Shown here piece after piece: positions 27,464 to 39,508 of a DNA stretch of 64,000 bases; the first letter of the stretch is position 1; each line of letters opens with the position of its first letter. The notes under the pieces were generated by a model. That model saw only the letters and a program-made list of their open reading frames with translations. It searched no databases and was not told the DNA's origin. The position numbers and the translations under genes were made by a program. The stretch comes from CBDDIP01 sp965229005 (GTDB lineage: Bacteria > Actinomycetota > Acidimicrobiia > Acidimicrobiales > Ilumatobacteraceae). The DNA lies in contig CBDDIP010000002.1 in the NCBI GenBank assembly GCA_965229005.1, forward strand, positions 2,294,001 through 2,358,000. The letters are read 5' to 3'.

Positions 27464-29452
27464 TTAGCCGAGCAGGCCGTCGCCGTGGGCGTGGTCGCAG
27501 AGGCGTTCTTCGCCGGGGTTGATCTGGCCGGCGCCGACACCTTCCAGGGCGGCGAACGGGCCGCACGGGTTGGACGTGATCCACACGTGGATCATCGGCG
27601 ACGGCGTGAACTTCTGCAGGCCAGCCGGGCACCCGCCGGTGGACGTCGTGACGCCGGCGACCTTCGGTGCGTCGCCGGTCGTGAAGCACAGGTTGTCGTG
27701 GATGTGCCACTGCATCAGCGCACCTCCCATGTTCGGCACGTCGGCCAGCTTCACGGTGCTCGGCAGCATGTACATCGCGCTGACGAGCTTCTTCGAGCCG
27801 TCGGGCTGCGGTGCGTAGACCAGGCTCTCCGGGTGATCCGGATCGAGGATGACGTCGTCGTCGATCCAGTCCCACTGGATGAAGTGCTCGTGGCCGGTGA
27901 GGGCGTCGCCGATGCTCTGGAACCCGGCAGCCTCGGCGTCGTGGTAGTCGGCCCACTGCGGCAGACGAACGAGGGTGACGGCGATCAGGTTCTCGGCAGC
28001 GGCCTGCTGCTCGGGCGTCACGCCGGCGGTACCACTGAGGTCGATGGGCTTCGTCGGGTCGAACGGCACCGGCGTCGCGGTGGTGCCCGTGCCGTGATCG
28101 TGAGCGCCGGTGCACATGTCGACGCGCTGATCGGTGGGCACGGCTGCGTTGCCGGCGCCGACGCCCTCGAGCGCAGCGAACACCCCGCAGGGATGAGGGA
28201 CGATCCACACGTGGACCATCGGCGTGTCGCCACCGGTGGAGACGCCCCGCACGCAGTTGCCGTTGGCGTCGGCGAGACCGACGACGATCGGCTTGCCACT
28301 GGCGTCGAGGCTCCAGCACAGGTTGTTGTGCACGTGCCACTGCATCAGCGGCCCGGCGTAGTCGGTGAGCGACGGGTCGTCCAACGGACGCGGGCTGGCG
28401 ATGTACATCGCGCCGGCCAACGTGCGCTTGCCGTCCTTGCCGACGTTGTACACCAGCGACTCCGGGGCCTTCGCGTCGAGGAGGTCGTCGTCGTTGATCA
28501 GCGCCGGCTTGATGTAGTGCTCGCTGCCGGTGCCGGCATCACCGATCGATGCGTAGCCGTCGGCGATCGCCGCCGCCGTGTCTGCGTACTTCGGCAGGTC
28601 CTTCAGCGTCTCCTCGATCAACGTGGCGGCGCGCACCTCCTGCACGGGGGTGACGCCGTCGACGCCGGACACGTCGATCGGCTGCGTCGGATCCCACGGT
28701 CGTGGCCACGTGGCGGTGGCTGTCGTGGTGCCGTGGTCGTGCGGCTGCGACTCGTCGATCGTCGTCCCTGTCGTGTCCGTCGGGAGCGAGTTGCCGTTGG
28801 CGTCGTGCTCGTGTGGCTGCGACTCGTCGATCGCGCCGGTGCCTGAACCGTCGGCCGCAGCTGCGGTGTGGGTGTGTGCGGCCGCGCCCTCGTGCGAGTG
28901 CACGTGCGTTCCGCCGCTGATCATCGCCGGCACGCTCAGTGCGGCGACCGCGATGCTCGGCATCAGCAAGCGCACCGATCGACCGGGACGCCAGCCCGCC
29001 AGCGCAGCGGCCGCTGCGGCACCGGCGGCCACGGCACCGAGTGCGGCGCACACCGTGTCGGCGAACTGGGGCGACTCGGCCACCTGCAGGCCGTCGATCC
29101 ACGAGATGCCCGTGATGCGCGTCGCGAGCCACGCCGCCACAGCCCCGACGTTCAGCACCGAGATGGCGATCGCGACCAAGCGCGTCGGCCGAACCGCGGC
29201 CCACAACCCGAAGCCCAGCTGTGCCGCCGCGCAGAGCACGAAGAGCCGCGCCAGCTGCGGGTGCTCGGCGTGGATGCCGGCAGCAGCGGCGTGGATCGCG
29301 CCGGCGCCGAACGAGGCGACCGCGGCAACGGCAATGCCGGGAAGGCGACGGACGCCGGATCGATCGGCAGGGGCGCCAGTGGTTGCCGTTGCGGACGCCG
29401 CGACTTCCGGCTCCGGCGACGGCACCCCCCCAGGGTGCGTCTCAGTGGACAT
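27464..29452 (-). CDS. Membrane protein with duplicated His/Cys-rich extracytoplasmic domain
   Basis: A 662-residue protein I cannot assign to a named family. Residues 38-178 contain four or five membrane segments. A His-rich linker follows (182-240, with THVHSHE, HTHT and two copies of DESQPH). Two tandem copies of a roughly 195-residue domain occupy 253-452 and 464-656. Each has HY/HF near its start (EHYIK, EHFIQ), MQWHxHxNLC (370-379, 580-589), a block from HVWI to PCGxFAALEGVGAG (414-434, 622-642) and a closing Cys-His cluster. The paired His/Cys sets suggest a metal site. Start is ATG at 29452. The gap to the MFS gene holds no clear terminator. Confidence 0.72.
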   Translation of the reverse strand: MSTETHPGGVPSPEPEVAASATATTGAPADRSGVRRLPGIAVAAVASFGAGAIHAAAAGIHAEHPQLARLFVLCAAAQLGFGLWAAVRPTRLVAIAISVLNVGAVAAWLATRITGISWIDGLQVAESPQFADTVCAALGAVAAGAAAAAALAGWRPGRSVRLLMPSIAVAALSVPAMISGGTHVHSHEGAAAHTHTAAAADGSGTGAIDESQPHEHDANGNSLPTDTTGTTIDESQPHDHGTTTATATWPRPWDPTQPIDVSGVDGVTPVQEVRAATLIEETLKDLPKYADTAAAIADGYASIGDAGTGSEHYIKPALINDDDLLDAKAPESLVYNVGKDGKRTLAGAMYIASPRPLDDPSLTDYAGPLMQWHVHNNLCWSLDASGKPIVVGLADANGNCVRGVSTGGDTPMVHVWIVPHPCGVFAALEGVGAGNAAVPTDQRVDMCTGAHDHGTGTTATPVPFDPTKPIDLSGTAGVTPEQQAAAENLIAVTLVRLPQWADYHDAEAAGFQSIGDALTGHEHFIQWDWIDDDVILDPDHPESLVYAPQPDGSKKLVSAMYMLPSTVKLADVPNMGGALMQWHIHDNLCFTTGDAPKVAGVTTSTGGCPAGLQKFTPSPMIHVWITSNPCGPFAALEGVGAGQINPGEERLCDHAHGDGLLG

Positions 29453-29536
29453 TCGCGGAAGTGTACGACTGCAGGTGAACCCGCTCGTGGTCAGCGGGTC
29501 ACAACCGGGCGTCGCGCGGTAGAACCATGACGAGAT

Positions 29537-30379
29537 TCAGAAGCGCGGGGCTCGCTTCTCACGAAGCGCGGCGACTCCCTCACGGTACTCGGCCGTCCCG
29601 GTCGCGAGATCGAGCAAGCGGTTGGACTCGTCGATCGCCGCGGCAGGGGAGTGGTGCAAGAGATCGGTGTACAACTGGCGCTTGGCCATCGTCACCGCCT
29701 GCGGGCTGACACCGGTTGCCAGGTGGCGACCGAGCGCCAACGCAGCGTCGAGCGTCGACGCGGCGTCGGCACCGACCTCGTTCCACAGTCCCCACTCCGA
29801 CGACTCCGCACCGGTGACGGCTCGACCGGTGAGCAGGAGATCCGCGGCGCGGGTGACGCCGACGAGCCGCGGCAGCGCCCAGCTGAGTCCGTACTCCGCT
29901 GGCAGCCCGAGCTTCGGTGCGGCGGTGGTGAACTTCGCCGTTGCGCTGACGACGCGCAGATCGCAGAAGACAGCCAGTGCGAAGCCGACGCCCGCGCACG
30001 CGCCGTTGACGGCGGCGATGATCGGGAAGCGCATCGCGTACTGGAACGCGAAGTCTGCGTCGAGCTCCGGCGGCAGCACGCCACCGGGCCGAACGTCGTC
30101 GTCGACGTCAGCAGCGTCGCCGGCAGCGCCGAGCCCGTTGTCGTAGCCGCCACGGTCGGCGTGGCCCGCAAGCGCCTCGCTGTCGCCGCCGACGCAGAAC
30201 GCGGGCGGCGTGCCGGTGACGACGACGGCGCGCACGTTGGTGTCGGCGTCGAGCGTTCGCAACAGCCACCGGTACTCGCGGTGCATCCGCCCCGTCCACG
30301 CGTTGTGCCGATGTGGACGGTGCAGGCGGATCACGGCGACGTGATCGTCGATCTCCAGGGCGGTGGCGCGCAGCTCCAT
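29537..30379 (-). CDS. Enoyl-CoA hydratase/isomerase family protein
   Basis: A 280-residue crotonase-fold protein. CoA binding and the oxyanion hole are in PPAFCVGGDSEAL and AVNGACAGVGFALAVFCDLRV. One catalytic Glu of true hydratases, expected in the GGxxE position after the Gly run, is replaced (GVGFAL); the second, in LGLPAEYGLSW, is present. This pattern is common in family members with other reactions, so hydratase activity is not certain. A central about 30-residue insertion rich in Asp and Gly (about residues 80-110) is unusual. It lies 4 nt downstream of cysQ on the same strand, an apparent operon. Confidence 0.85.
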   Translation of the reverse strand: MELRATALEIDDHVAVIRLHRPHRHNAWTGRMHREYRWLLRTLDADTNVRAVVVTGTPPAFCVGGDSEALAGHADRGGYDNGLGAAGDAADVDDDVRPGGVLPPELDADFAFQYAMRFPIIAAVNGACAGVGFALAVFCDLRVVSATAKFTTAAPKLGLPAEYGLSWALPRLVGVTRAADLLLTGRAVTGAESSEWGLWNEVGADAASTLDAALALGRHLATGVSPQAVTMAKRQLYTDLLHHSPAAAIDESNRLLDLATGTAEYREGVAALREKRAPRF

Positions 30380-30383
30380 GACG

Positions 30384-31151
30384 TCACACGAAGCGGGCGC
30401 GGCGGTTGCCGCCGAGTGCGTCGAGCACGGCGCCGGCGAGCTCGACGCGGCACACGAGCACGTCGGGCATCCACGCGTCGCGAGCGTTGTAGACCATGGG
30501 TGATCCGTCGACGCGACTGACGTGCAGTCCTGCGGCGAGCGCGACCGCGGCAGGCGCTGCCGAGTCCCACTGGTACATGCCACCGTCGTGGACGTAGATG
30601 TCGGCCTCGCCCGTCACGACGGCCATCGCCTTGGCGCCGGCAGAGCCCAGCCGCACCGCATCGGCGTCGAGCGCCTGGGCGACGAGCACAGCGGCGTAGG
30701 GGTTGCGCGTCCGCGACGTGACCAGCCGCGGGCGGGTCCGCGTGGTCGGTGGCAGCACGGGCGGATGCAGCGTGGAGAACGTCCTGCCGACGGCGGGCAG
30801 CGCGACCGCGCCGGCCGTCAGCCGATCGCCCTCCCACAGCGCCACGTGCACCGCCCAGTCGTGGCGATCGGGTTCGCCGTACTCGTTCGTGCCGTCGAGC
30901 GGGTCGACGATCCACACGCGCGGCGCACCGACGCGGCGGAGGTCGTCGACACCTTCCTCCGAGAGCACGGCGTCGTCGGGACGGGCCTGCTTCAGCTCCT
31001 GCACGAGGAAGCGGTGAGCGCTGAGGTCGCCGGTGTCCATCAGCTGCCAGCTGTAGGCACCTTCGCTGACGAGCTGCTCGCGCACGCGCATCAGGAGCTC
31101 GCCTGCCTCGGTGGCCAGCCGCGCGGCCAGCTCGTGGTCGGTCTCGGTCAT
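30384..31151 (-). CDS. cysQ: 3'(2'),5'-bisphosphate nucleotidase CysQ (IMPase family)
   Basis: A 255-residue lithium-sensitive-type phosphatase of the inositol monophosphatase superfamily. Metal-binding motifs are LSEEG, VWIVDPLDGTNEYG and YQWDSAAPAAVALAAG. CysQ removes the 3' phosphate from PAP formed during sulfate assimilation; other members act on inositol phosphate or fructose bisphosphate, and sequence alone favours CysQ by its DPLDGTNEY form. It overlaps the small membrane gene upstream by a 4-nt ATGA-type junction and is followed at 4 nt by the hydratase homologue. No sulfate-reduction genes are in the window. Confidence 0.85.
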   Translation of the reverse strand: MTETDHELAARLATEAGELLMRVREQLVSEGAYSWQLMDTGDLSAHRFLVQELKQARPDDAVLSEEGVDDLRRVGAPRVWIVDPLDGTNEYGEPDRHDWAVHVALWEGDRLTAGAVALPAVGRTFSTLHPPVLPPTTRTRPRLVTSRTRNPYAAVLVAQALDADAVRLGSAGAKAMAVVTGEADIYVHDGGMYQWDSAAPAAVALAAGLHVSRVDGSPMVYNARDAWMPDVLVCRVELAGAVLDALGGNRRARFV

Positions 31152-31453
31152 CGCCGCGACAACCGCATGGCGTCGCGCACGAGGGAGCGCACCGCAACCT
31201 CGTCGGCGCCACCGTCGACGAGCGAGCTCACCTGTTCCTCGAGTCGCTCGGCGTCGGCATCCTCGAACACCTCGATGCGTTCACGAGCCGTGGCCGAGCT
31301 GACGGCGATGAGCACGATCGCGGCGAGCGCGGTGCACCCGCCGATCGTGAGCACGATGCCTTCGTTGTTGCCGGCGATCGAGCTGATGATCAACCCGGCG
31401 ATGCCGCACACGAAGATGGCCGCGCAGAGCCGACCGATCGTGCGAGCGCTCAC
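31148..31453 (-). CDS. Small two-segment membrane protein
   Basis: A 101-residue protein from a GTG start. Two hydrophobic segments (about 8-27 and 33-53) are followed by a charged helical C-terminal half ending in Arg residues. I recognise no family. It overlaps the cysQ start by 4 nt, so the two are probably co-translated. It follows ettA by 15 nt on the same strand and may share its transcript. Confidence 0.65.
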   Translation of the reverse strand: MSARTIGRLCAAIFVCGIAGLIISSIAGNNEGIVLTIGGCTALAAIVLIAVSSATARERIEVFEDADAERLEEQVSSLVDGGADEVAVRSLVRDAMRLSRR

Positions 31454-31468
31454 CGGGATCGACTCATC

Positions 31469-33145
<1,677 letters not shown>

Positions 33146-33230
33146 GACCGACGAGACTAACGGCGCTACCACAAGCATCGCTTTGTGTTCGGTCGGGTCG
33201 GTGCTACGTTCCGGTCCGACGTCTTTTCAC

Positions 33231-33239
33231 AAGGAGGGG
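33231..33239 (+). promoter_or_regulatory. Strong Shine-Dalgarno fixing the PuuD-like start
   Basis: An AAGGAGGGGG tract precedes the GTG at 33249 by about 9-10 nt and rules out the longer open frame that begins near 33183. Confidence 0.6.
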
Positions 33240-33248
33240 GTACGGAAA

Positions 33249-34013
33249 GTGCTCGCTGAATACGCAGGTTTCTTCAGTCGCAACAGCTTGGGGCTCTTCG
33301 GGTTCCGCTGGCTGCACATCCTCGCCGGCATCACCTGGATCGGGTTGCTGTACTACTTCAACTTCGTCCAGGTCCCCGCGTTCGCCGCGTACGGCGACGA
33401 GGGCCGGGCGCGCAACATCGCCATCGACAAGGTCGCCCGCAAGGCGCTGTGGTACTTCCGCTGGGCGGCGATCAGCACGTTCGTCACCGGCATCCTCATC
33501 ACCCTGGTCACCGAGAACTACTTCGACGATGGGTTCGGCAAGTCGGTGCGGGGTCTGTCGATCAGCACGGGCATGTTGCTCGGCACGATCATGATGCTCA
33601 ACGTGTGGGGCGTCATCTGGCGCAACCAGAAGGTCGTTCTGGCCAACGCGGTCAACGTGCTCAACGGTGGCGAGCCCGACCCGGCCGCAGCCGCAGCCGG
33701 ACGCAAGGCGTTCATGGCCAGCCGGCAGAACACGTTGTTCTCCGTGGCCATGCTGTTCTTCATGGTGTACACCGGCCACGGCCCGTACGGCGGCGAGGTC
33801 AGCAGCGGGAAGATGGGCGCCTGGTGGGCGATCACCCTCATCCTCATCGTCGTGCTCGAGCTCAACGCACTGCAGCTCCTCCCGTGGAAGGGTCAGGCCA
33901 ACAAGGGCCTGAACGTGCTCTACGACGGCCCGGGCGTCCGCAACGTGATGATCGCCGCCTTCGGGTTGTGGGCGATCTTCCTCGTGATGACGGAGATCCT
34001 CTTCAAGATCTGA
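33249..34013 (+). CDS. Urate-oxidase-type membrane protein (PuuD N-terminal family)
   Basis: A 254-residue integral membrane protein related to the membrane domain of PuuD (urate oxidase N-terminal family). Visible are WLHILAGITWIGLLYYFNFVQVP, with conserved His and Tyr/Phe, then about six to seven further segments. Full PuuD carries a C-terminal cytochrome c domain, which is absent here, as in many stand-alone members. No urate pathway genes are nearby, so urate as substrate is doubtful; a haem- or quinone-linked redox role is possible. The GTG start is set by an AAGGAGG ribosome site. It converges on the cupredoxin gene across a 32-bp palindrome. Confidence 0.8.
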   Translation: MLAEYAGFFSRNSLGLFGFRWLHILAGITWIGLLYYFNFVQVPAFAAYGDEGRARNIAIDKVARKALWYFRWAAISTFVTGILITLVTENYFDDGFGKSVRGLSISTGMLLGTIMMLNVWGVIWRNQKVVLANAVNVLNGGEPDPAAAAAGRKAFMASRQNTLFSVAMLFFMVYTGHGPYGGEVSSGKMGAWWAITLILIVVLELNALQLLPWKGQANKGLNVLYDGPGVRNVMIAAFGLWAIFLVMTEILFKI

Positions 34014-34036
34014 CCAGCCGTCCTCGGTTGAATTGC

Positions 34037-34068
34037 AACGGGCCCGGTGCGATCGCACCGGGCCCGTT
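34037..34068. terminator. Perfect 32-bp palindrome, bidirectional terminator
   Basis: A perfect inverted repeat of 16-bp arms (AACGGGCCCGGTGCGA and its complement) lies 23 nt after the PuuD-like stop and 19 nt before the cupredoxin stop on the other strand. It should form a very stable hairpin in RNA from either side. It lacks a long T run, as is usual for high-GC actinobacterial terminators. Being fully symmetric, it could also bind a dimeric protein, but its place between convergent genes favours termination. Confidence 0.8.
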
Positions 34069-34087
34069 CGCGTGCTGCGTCGATTGC

Positions 34088-34483
34088 TCAGCTGACGACG
34101 AGGGTGGCCTTCATGTTGCTGTGGCCCGGGATCTTGCACAGGATCGTGTAGGTGCCCGCCGTGAGGGAGAAGTCCTTGGCGTCGCTGGAGCCCTTGCTCG
34201 GCAGGTCGATGAACTGCGGCGCCTGCGTGCCGTCGGCGGCGACGACGTACAGGTTGTGGGCCAGGCTCGAGTCGTTCTCGGCGGCGATCAGCACCTTGCC
34301 GTCGGTGGCGGTGGCGGTGAAGTTCTCGGCGTCCCACTTCAGGCCGTCTTCGGCCTTGACGGTGACGTCGGCGTCGGCCGGGAGCGTGGACTTCGAGTCG
34401 GAGCTGCTGCCGCATGCGACGAGCAACGAGCCGCCGGCGAGCAGCACGGCCAGCCTGGCGAAGGGGAGGGAACGTCGGGTCAT
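34088..34483 (-). CDS. Cupredoxin-domain lipoprotein
   Basis: A 131-residue exported blue-copper-like lipoprotein. The signal and lipobox end LLVAC at residue 24, followed by GSSSDSK. The mature part is a plastocyanin/azurin-type fold with expected type 1 copper ligands: a His in SLAHNLY and Cys-x4-His-x2-Met in LCKIPGHSNM. It probably carries electrons at the outer face of the membrane. ATG at 34483 is preceded at 6 nt by TAGAAT, the best -10 match in the window. It converges on the PuuD-like membrane protein, which may hint at shared redox function but not at an operon. Confidence 0.88.
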   Translation of the reverse strand: MTRRSLPFARLAVLLAGGSLLVACGSSSDSKSTLPADADVTVKAEDGLKWDAENFTATATDGKVLIAAENDSSLAHNLYVVAADGTQAPQFIDLPSKGSSDAKDFSLTAGTYTILCKIPGHSNMKATLVVS

Positions 34484-34489
34484 GCAGCG

Positions 34490-34495
34490 ATTCTA
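34490..34495 (-). promoter_or_regulatory. -10 TAGAAT, leaderless promoter of the cupredoxin gene
   Basis: TAGAAT lies 6 nt before the ATG on the minus strand. TTGCAT lies 18 nt upstream of it as a weak -35. There is no room for a ribosome site, so translation is expected from a leaderless mRNA. Confidence 0.6.
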
Positions 34496-34538
34496 GAAGT
34501 CGGCGCTTCGGAAATGCAACGCAGGTCCGACCCTGGGT

Positions 34539-34544
34539 TACCTT
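34539..34544 (+). promoter_or_regulatory. -10-like TACCTT for the DUF1905 gene
   Basis: TACCTT is followed by 7 nt and the ATG at 34552, without a ribosome site. It sits in the same 68-nt divergent gap as the cupredoxin promoter, so the two promoters overlap in opposite directions. Confidence 0.4.
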
Positions 34545-34551
34545 CGAACAC

Positions 34552-35001
34552 ATGCGCTTTCGGACGACCATCGAGCTGGGCGGGAAGACGGCGACCGGGT
34601 TCGCCGTGCCGGCTGATGTGGTCGAGTCGCTCGGGGGCGGCAAACGGCCGCCGGTGGTGGTCCGCATCGGTTCGTACGAGTACCGCTCGACGGTCGCGGT
34701 GATGGGAGGGCGGTTCATGGTGCCGCTCAGCGCCGAGCACCGCAGCGGCGCCGGGTTGGCGGCCGGCGACGAGGTCGATGTCGAGCTCACGCTCGACGCT
34801 GCGCCACGCGTCGTCACGGTGCCACCGGAGCTCGCATCCGCATTGGCGCCCCATGCGGACGCGTCGGCGTACTTCGCGGGCCTGTCGTTCAGCCACCAAC
34901 GCGCCTACGTCGACTGGATCGACAGCGCGAAGAAGGCGGAGACGCGTGCCGCCCGCGTCGATCAGGCGGTGGCGATGCTGCGCGAGCGCCGCACGCGCTG
35001 A
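34552..35001 (+). CDS. DUF1905/YdeI (OmpD-associated) family protein
   Basis: A 149-residue soluble protein. The first about 95 residues match DUF1905, a small beta-barrel starting MRFRTTIELGGKTATGFAVP. The remainder matches the YdeI/OmpD-associated helical domain with the family FAGLSFSHQRAYVDWIDSAKKAETRAARV. The combination is common, and the function is unknown, with weak links to stress or bacteriocin tolerance in other species. It is monocistronic. The 96-nt gap after it holds nothing recognisable except the kgd start region. Confidence 0.85.
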   Translation: MRFRTTIELGGKTATGFAVPADVVESLGGGKRPPVVVRIGSYEYRSTVAVMGGRFMVPLSAEHRSGAGLAAGDEVDVELTLDAAPRVVTVPPELASALAPHADASAYFAGLSFSHQRAYVDWIDSAKKAETRAARVDQAVAMLRERRTR

Positions 35002-35097
35002 GGTCGGTGCGCTGAACCCGGTGCTCGGAACACCCGGAAACGGCAGGCTGAGGTGGTCGAGCGGTGGGCTGCGCGAGGTGCTCGGCCACTACCATCG

Positions 35098-38718
<3,621 letters not shown>

Positions 38719-38811
38719 CGTGACGCTGGAGCCTTCGGCCTCCCGTGCTCGCCGCCTCCGCAAGCTTCGGCGCTCGCCCCGGCTCGCGGGTCGGCCGCGA
38801 CCGGCGCGCGC

Positions 38812-39447
38812 TCAGGTCTGCTCGAGCACGTTCCAGAGCTCGGTGAGGGCGACGTCGGGATCGACGACCTTGATGGTGCGCATGCCCATGGCGGCCGCGG
38901 GCTTGAGGTTGATGCCCAGGTCGTCGAGGAACACGCATTCGTCGGGCTGGGCGCCGACCAGTTCGCAGGCGATCTCGTAGAACCGGGGCTCCGGCTTGCG
39001 CACGCCGACCTTGCTCGACTCGACGATCGCGTCGAAGCGGGCCATGATCCCGCCGATCACCTCGGCACGCTCCATCGACGAGTGCTCACCGCCGACGTTG
39101 TTCGTGAGGCAGGCGATCACGTAGCCGTCGCGCTTCAGCCGATCGAGGGCGTCGACCATCTGCGGGCGTACCTGGCCGGAGAGCAGGGCGAGCACGTCGC
39201 CGCCGGGCACGCGGTGGCCCATCGCCTCCGACTCCGCGGCGAACTCGTCACCGAACTGAGCTGGGGTGATGTCGCTTCGCTCCAGCCTGGCCCAGGCGTT
39301 GTCGAGGTGGTTGGTGGCGTTGACGGTCCGGATGAAGTCCTTCGGCAGCCCGTTCGCCTGCTCGTAACGGGCGAACGCCTCGAACGGGCTGGACAGGATC
39401 ACACCGCCGAAGTCCCACAACACTGCTCTGATCGGTCGCTCTGGCAC
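38812..39447 (-). CDS. HAD superfamily IA hydrolase
   Basis: A 211-residue haloacid-dehalogenase-like phosphatase from a GTG start. Motif I reads AVLWDFGGVIL, with the nucleophile Asp but Gly in the usual second-Asp position, as in the YihX/epoxide-hydrolase-N group. Motif II is ACLTNN, motif III the Lys in VGVRKPEPRFYEIA, and motif IV VFLDDLGINLKPA. The helical cap lies at about 15-85. Its substrate is unknown. It is convergent with kgd across a 93-nt GC-rich gap that has no obvious terminator. Confidence 0.87.
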   Translation of the reverse strand: MPERPIRAVLWDFGGVILSSPFEAFARYEQANGLPKDFIRTVNATNHLDNAWARLERSDITPAQFGDEFAAESEAMGHRVPGGDVLALLSGQVRPQMVDALDRLKRDGYVIACLTNNVGGEHSSMERAEVIGGIMARFDAIVESSKVGVRKPEPRFYEIACELVGAQPDECVFLDDLGINLKPAAAMGMRTIKVVDPDVALTELWNVLEQT

Positions 39448-39508
39448 GGCGAGATCATTGCCGCATCACCGTGGCTGAGGCGAATGGCGTGGTTGACTGA
39501 CGGGCGTT

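Noticed and set aside
33249..34013. Calling the PuuD-like protein a urate oxidase
   Set aside because: The cytochrome c part is missing and no purine-degradation gene is nearby; only the membrane domain similarity is supported.
35040..35090. A stretch before kgd that looks faintly like a tRNA-Ser (GAGGTGGTCGAGCGGT)
   Set aside because: No acceptor stem, anticodon arm or T-loop can be paired around it.
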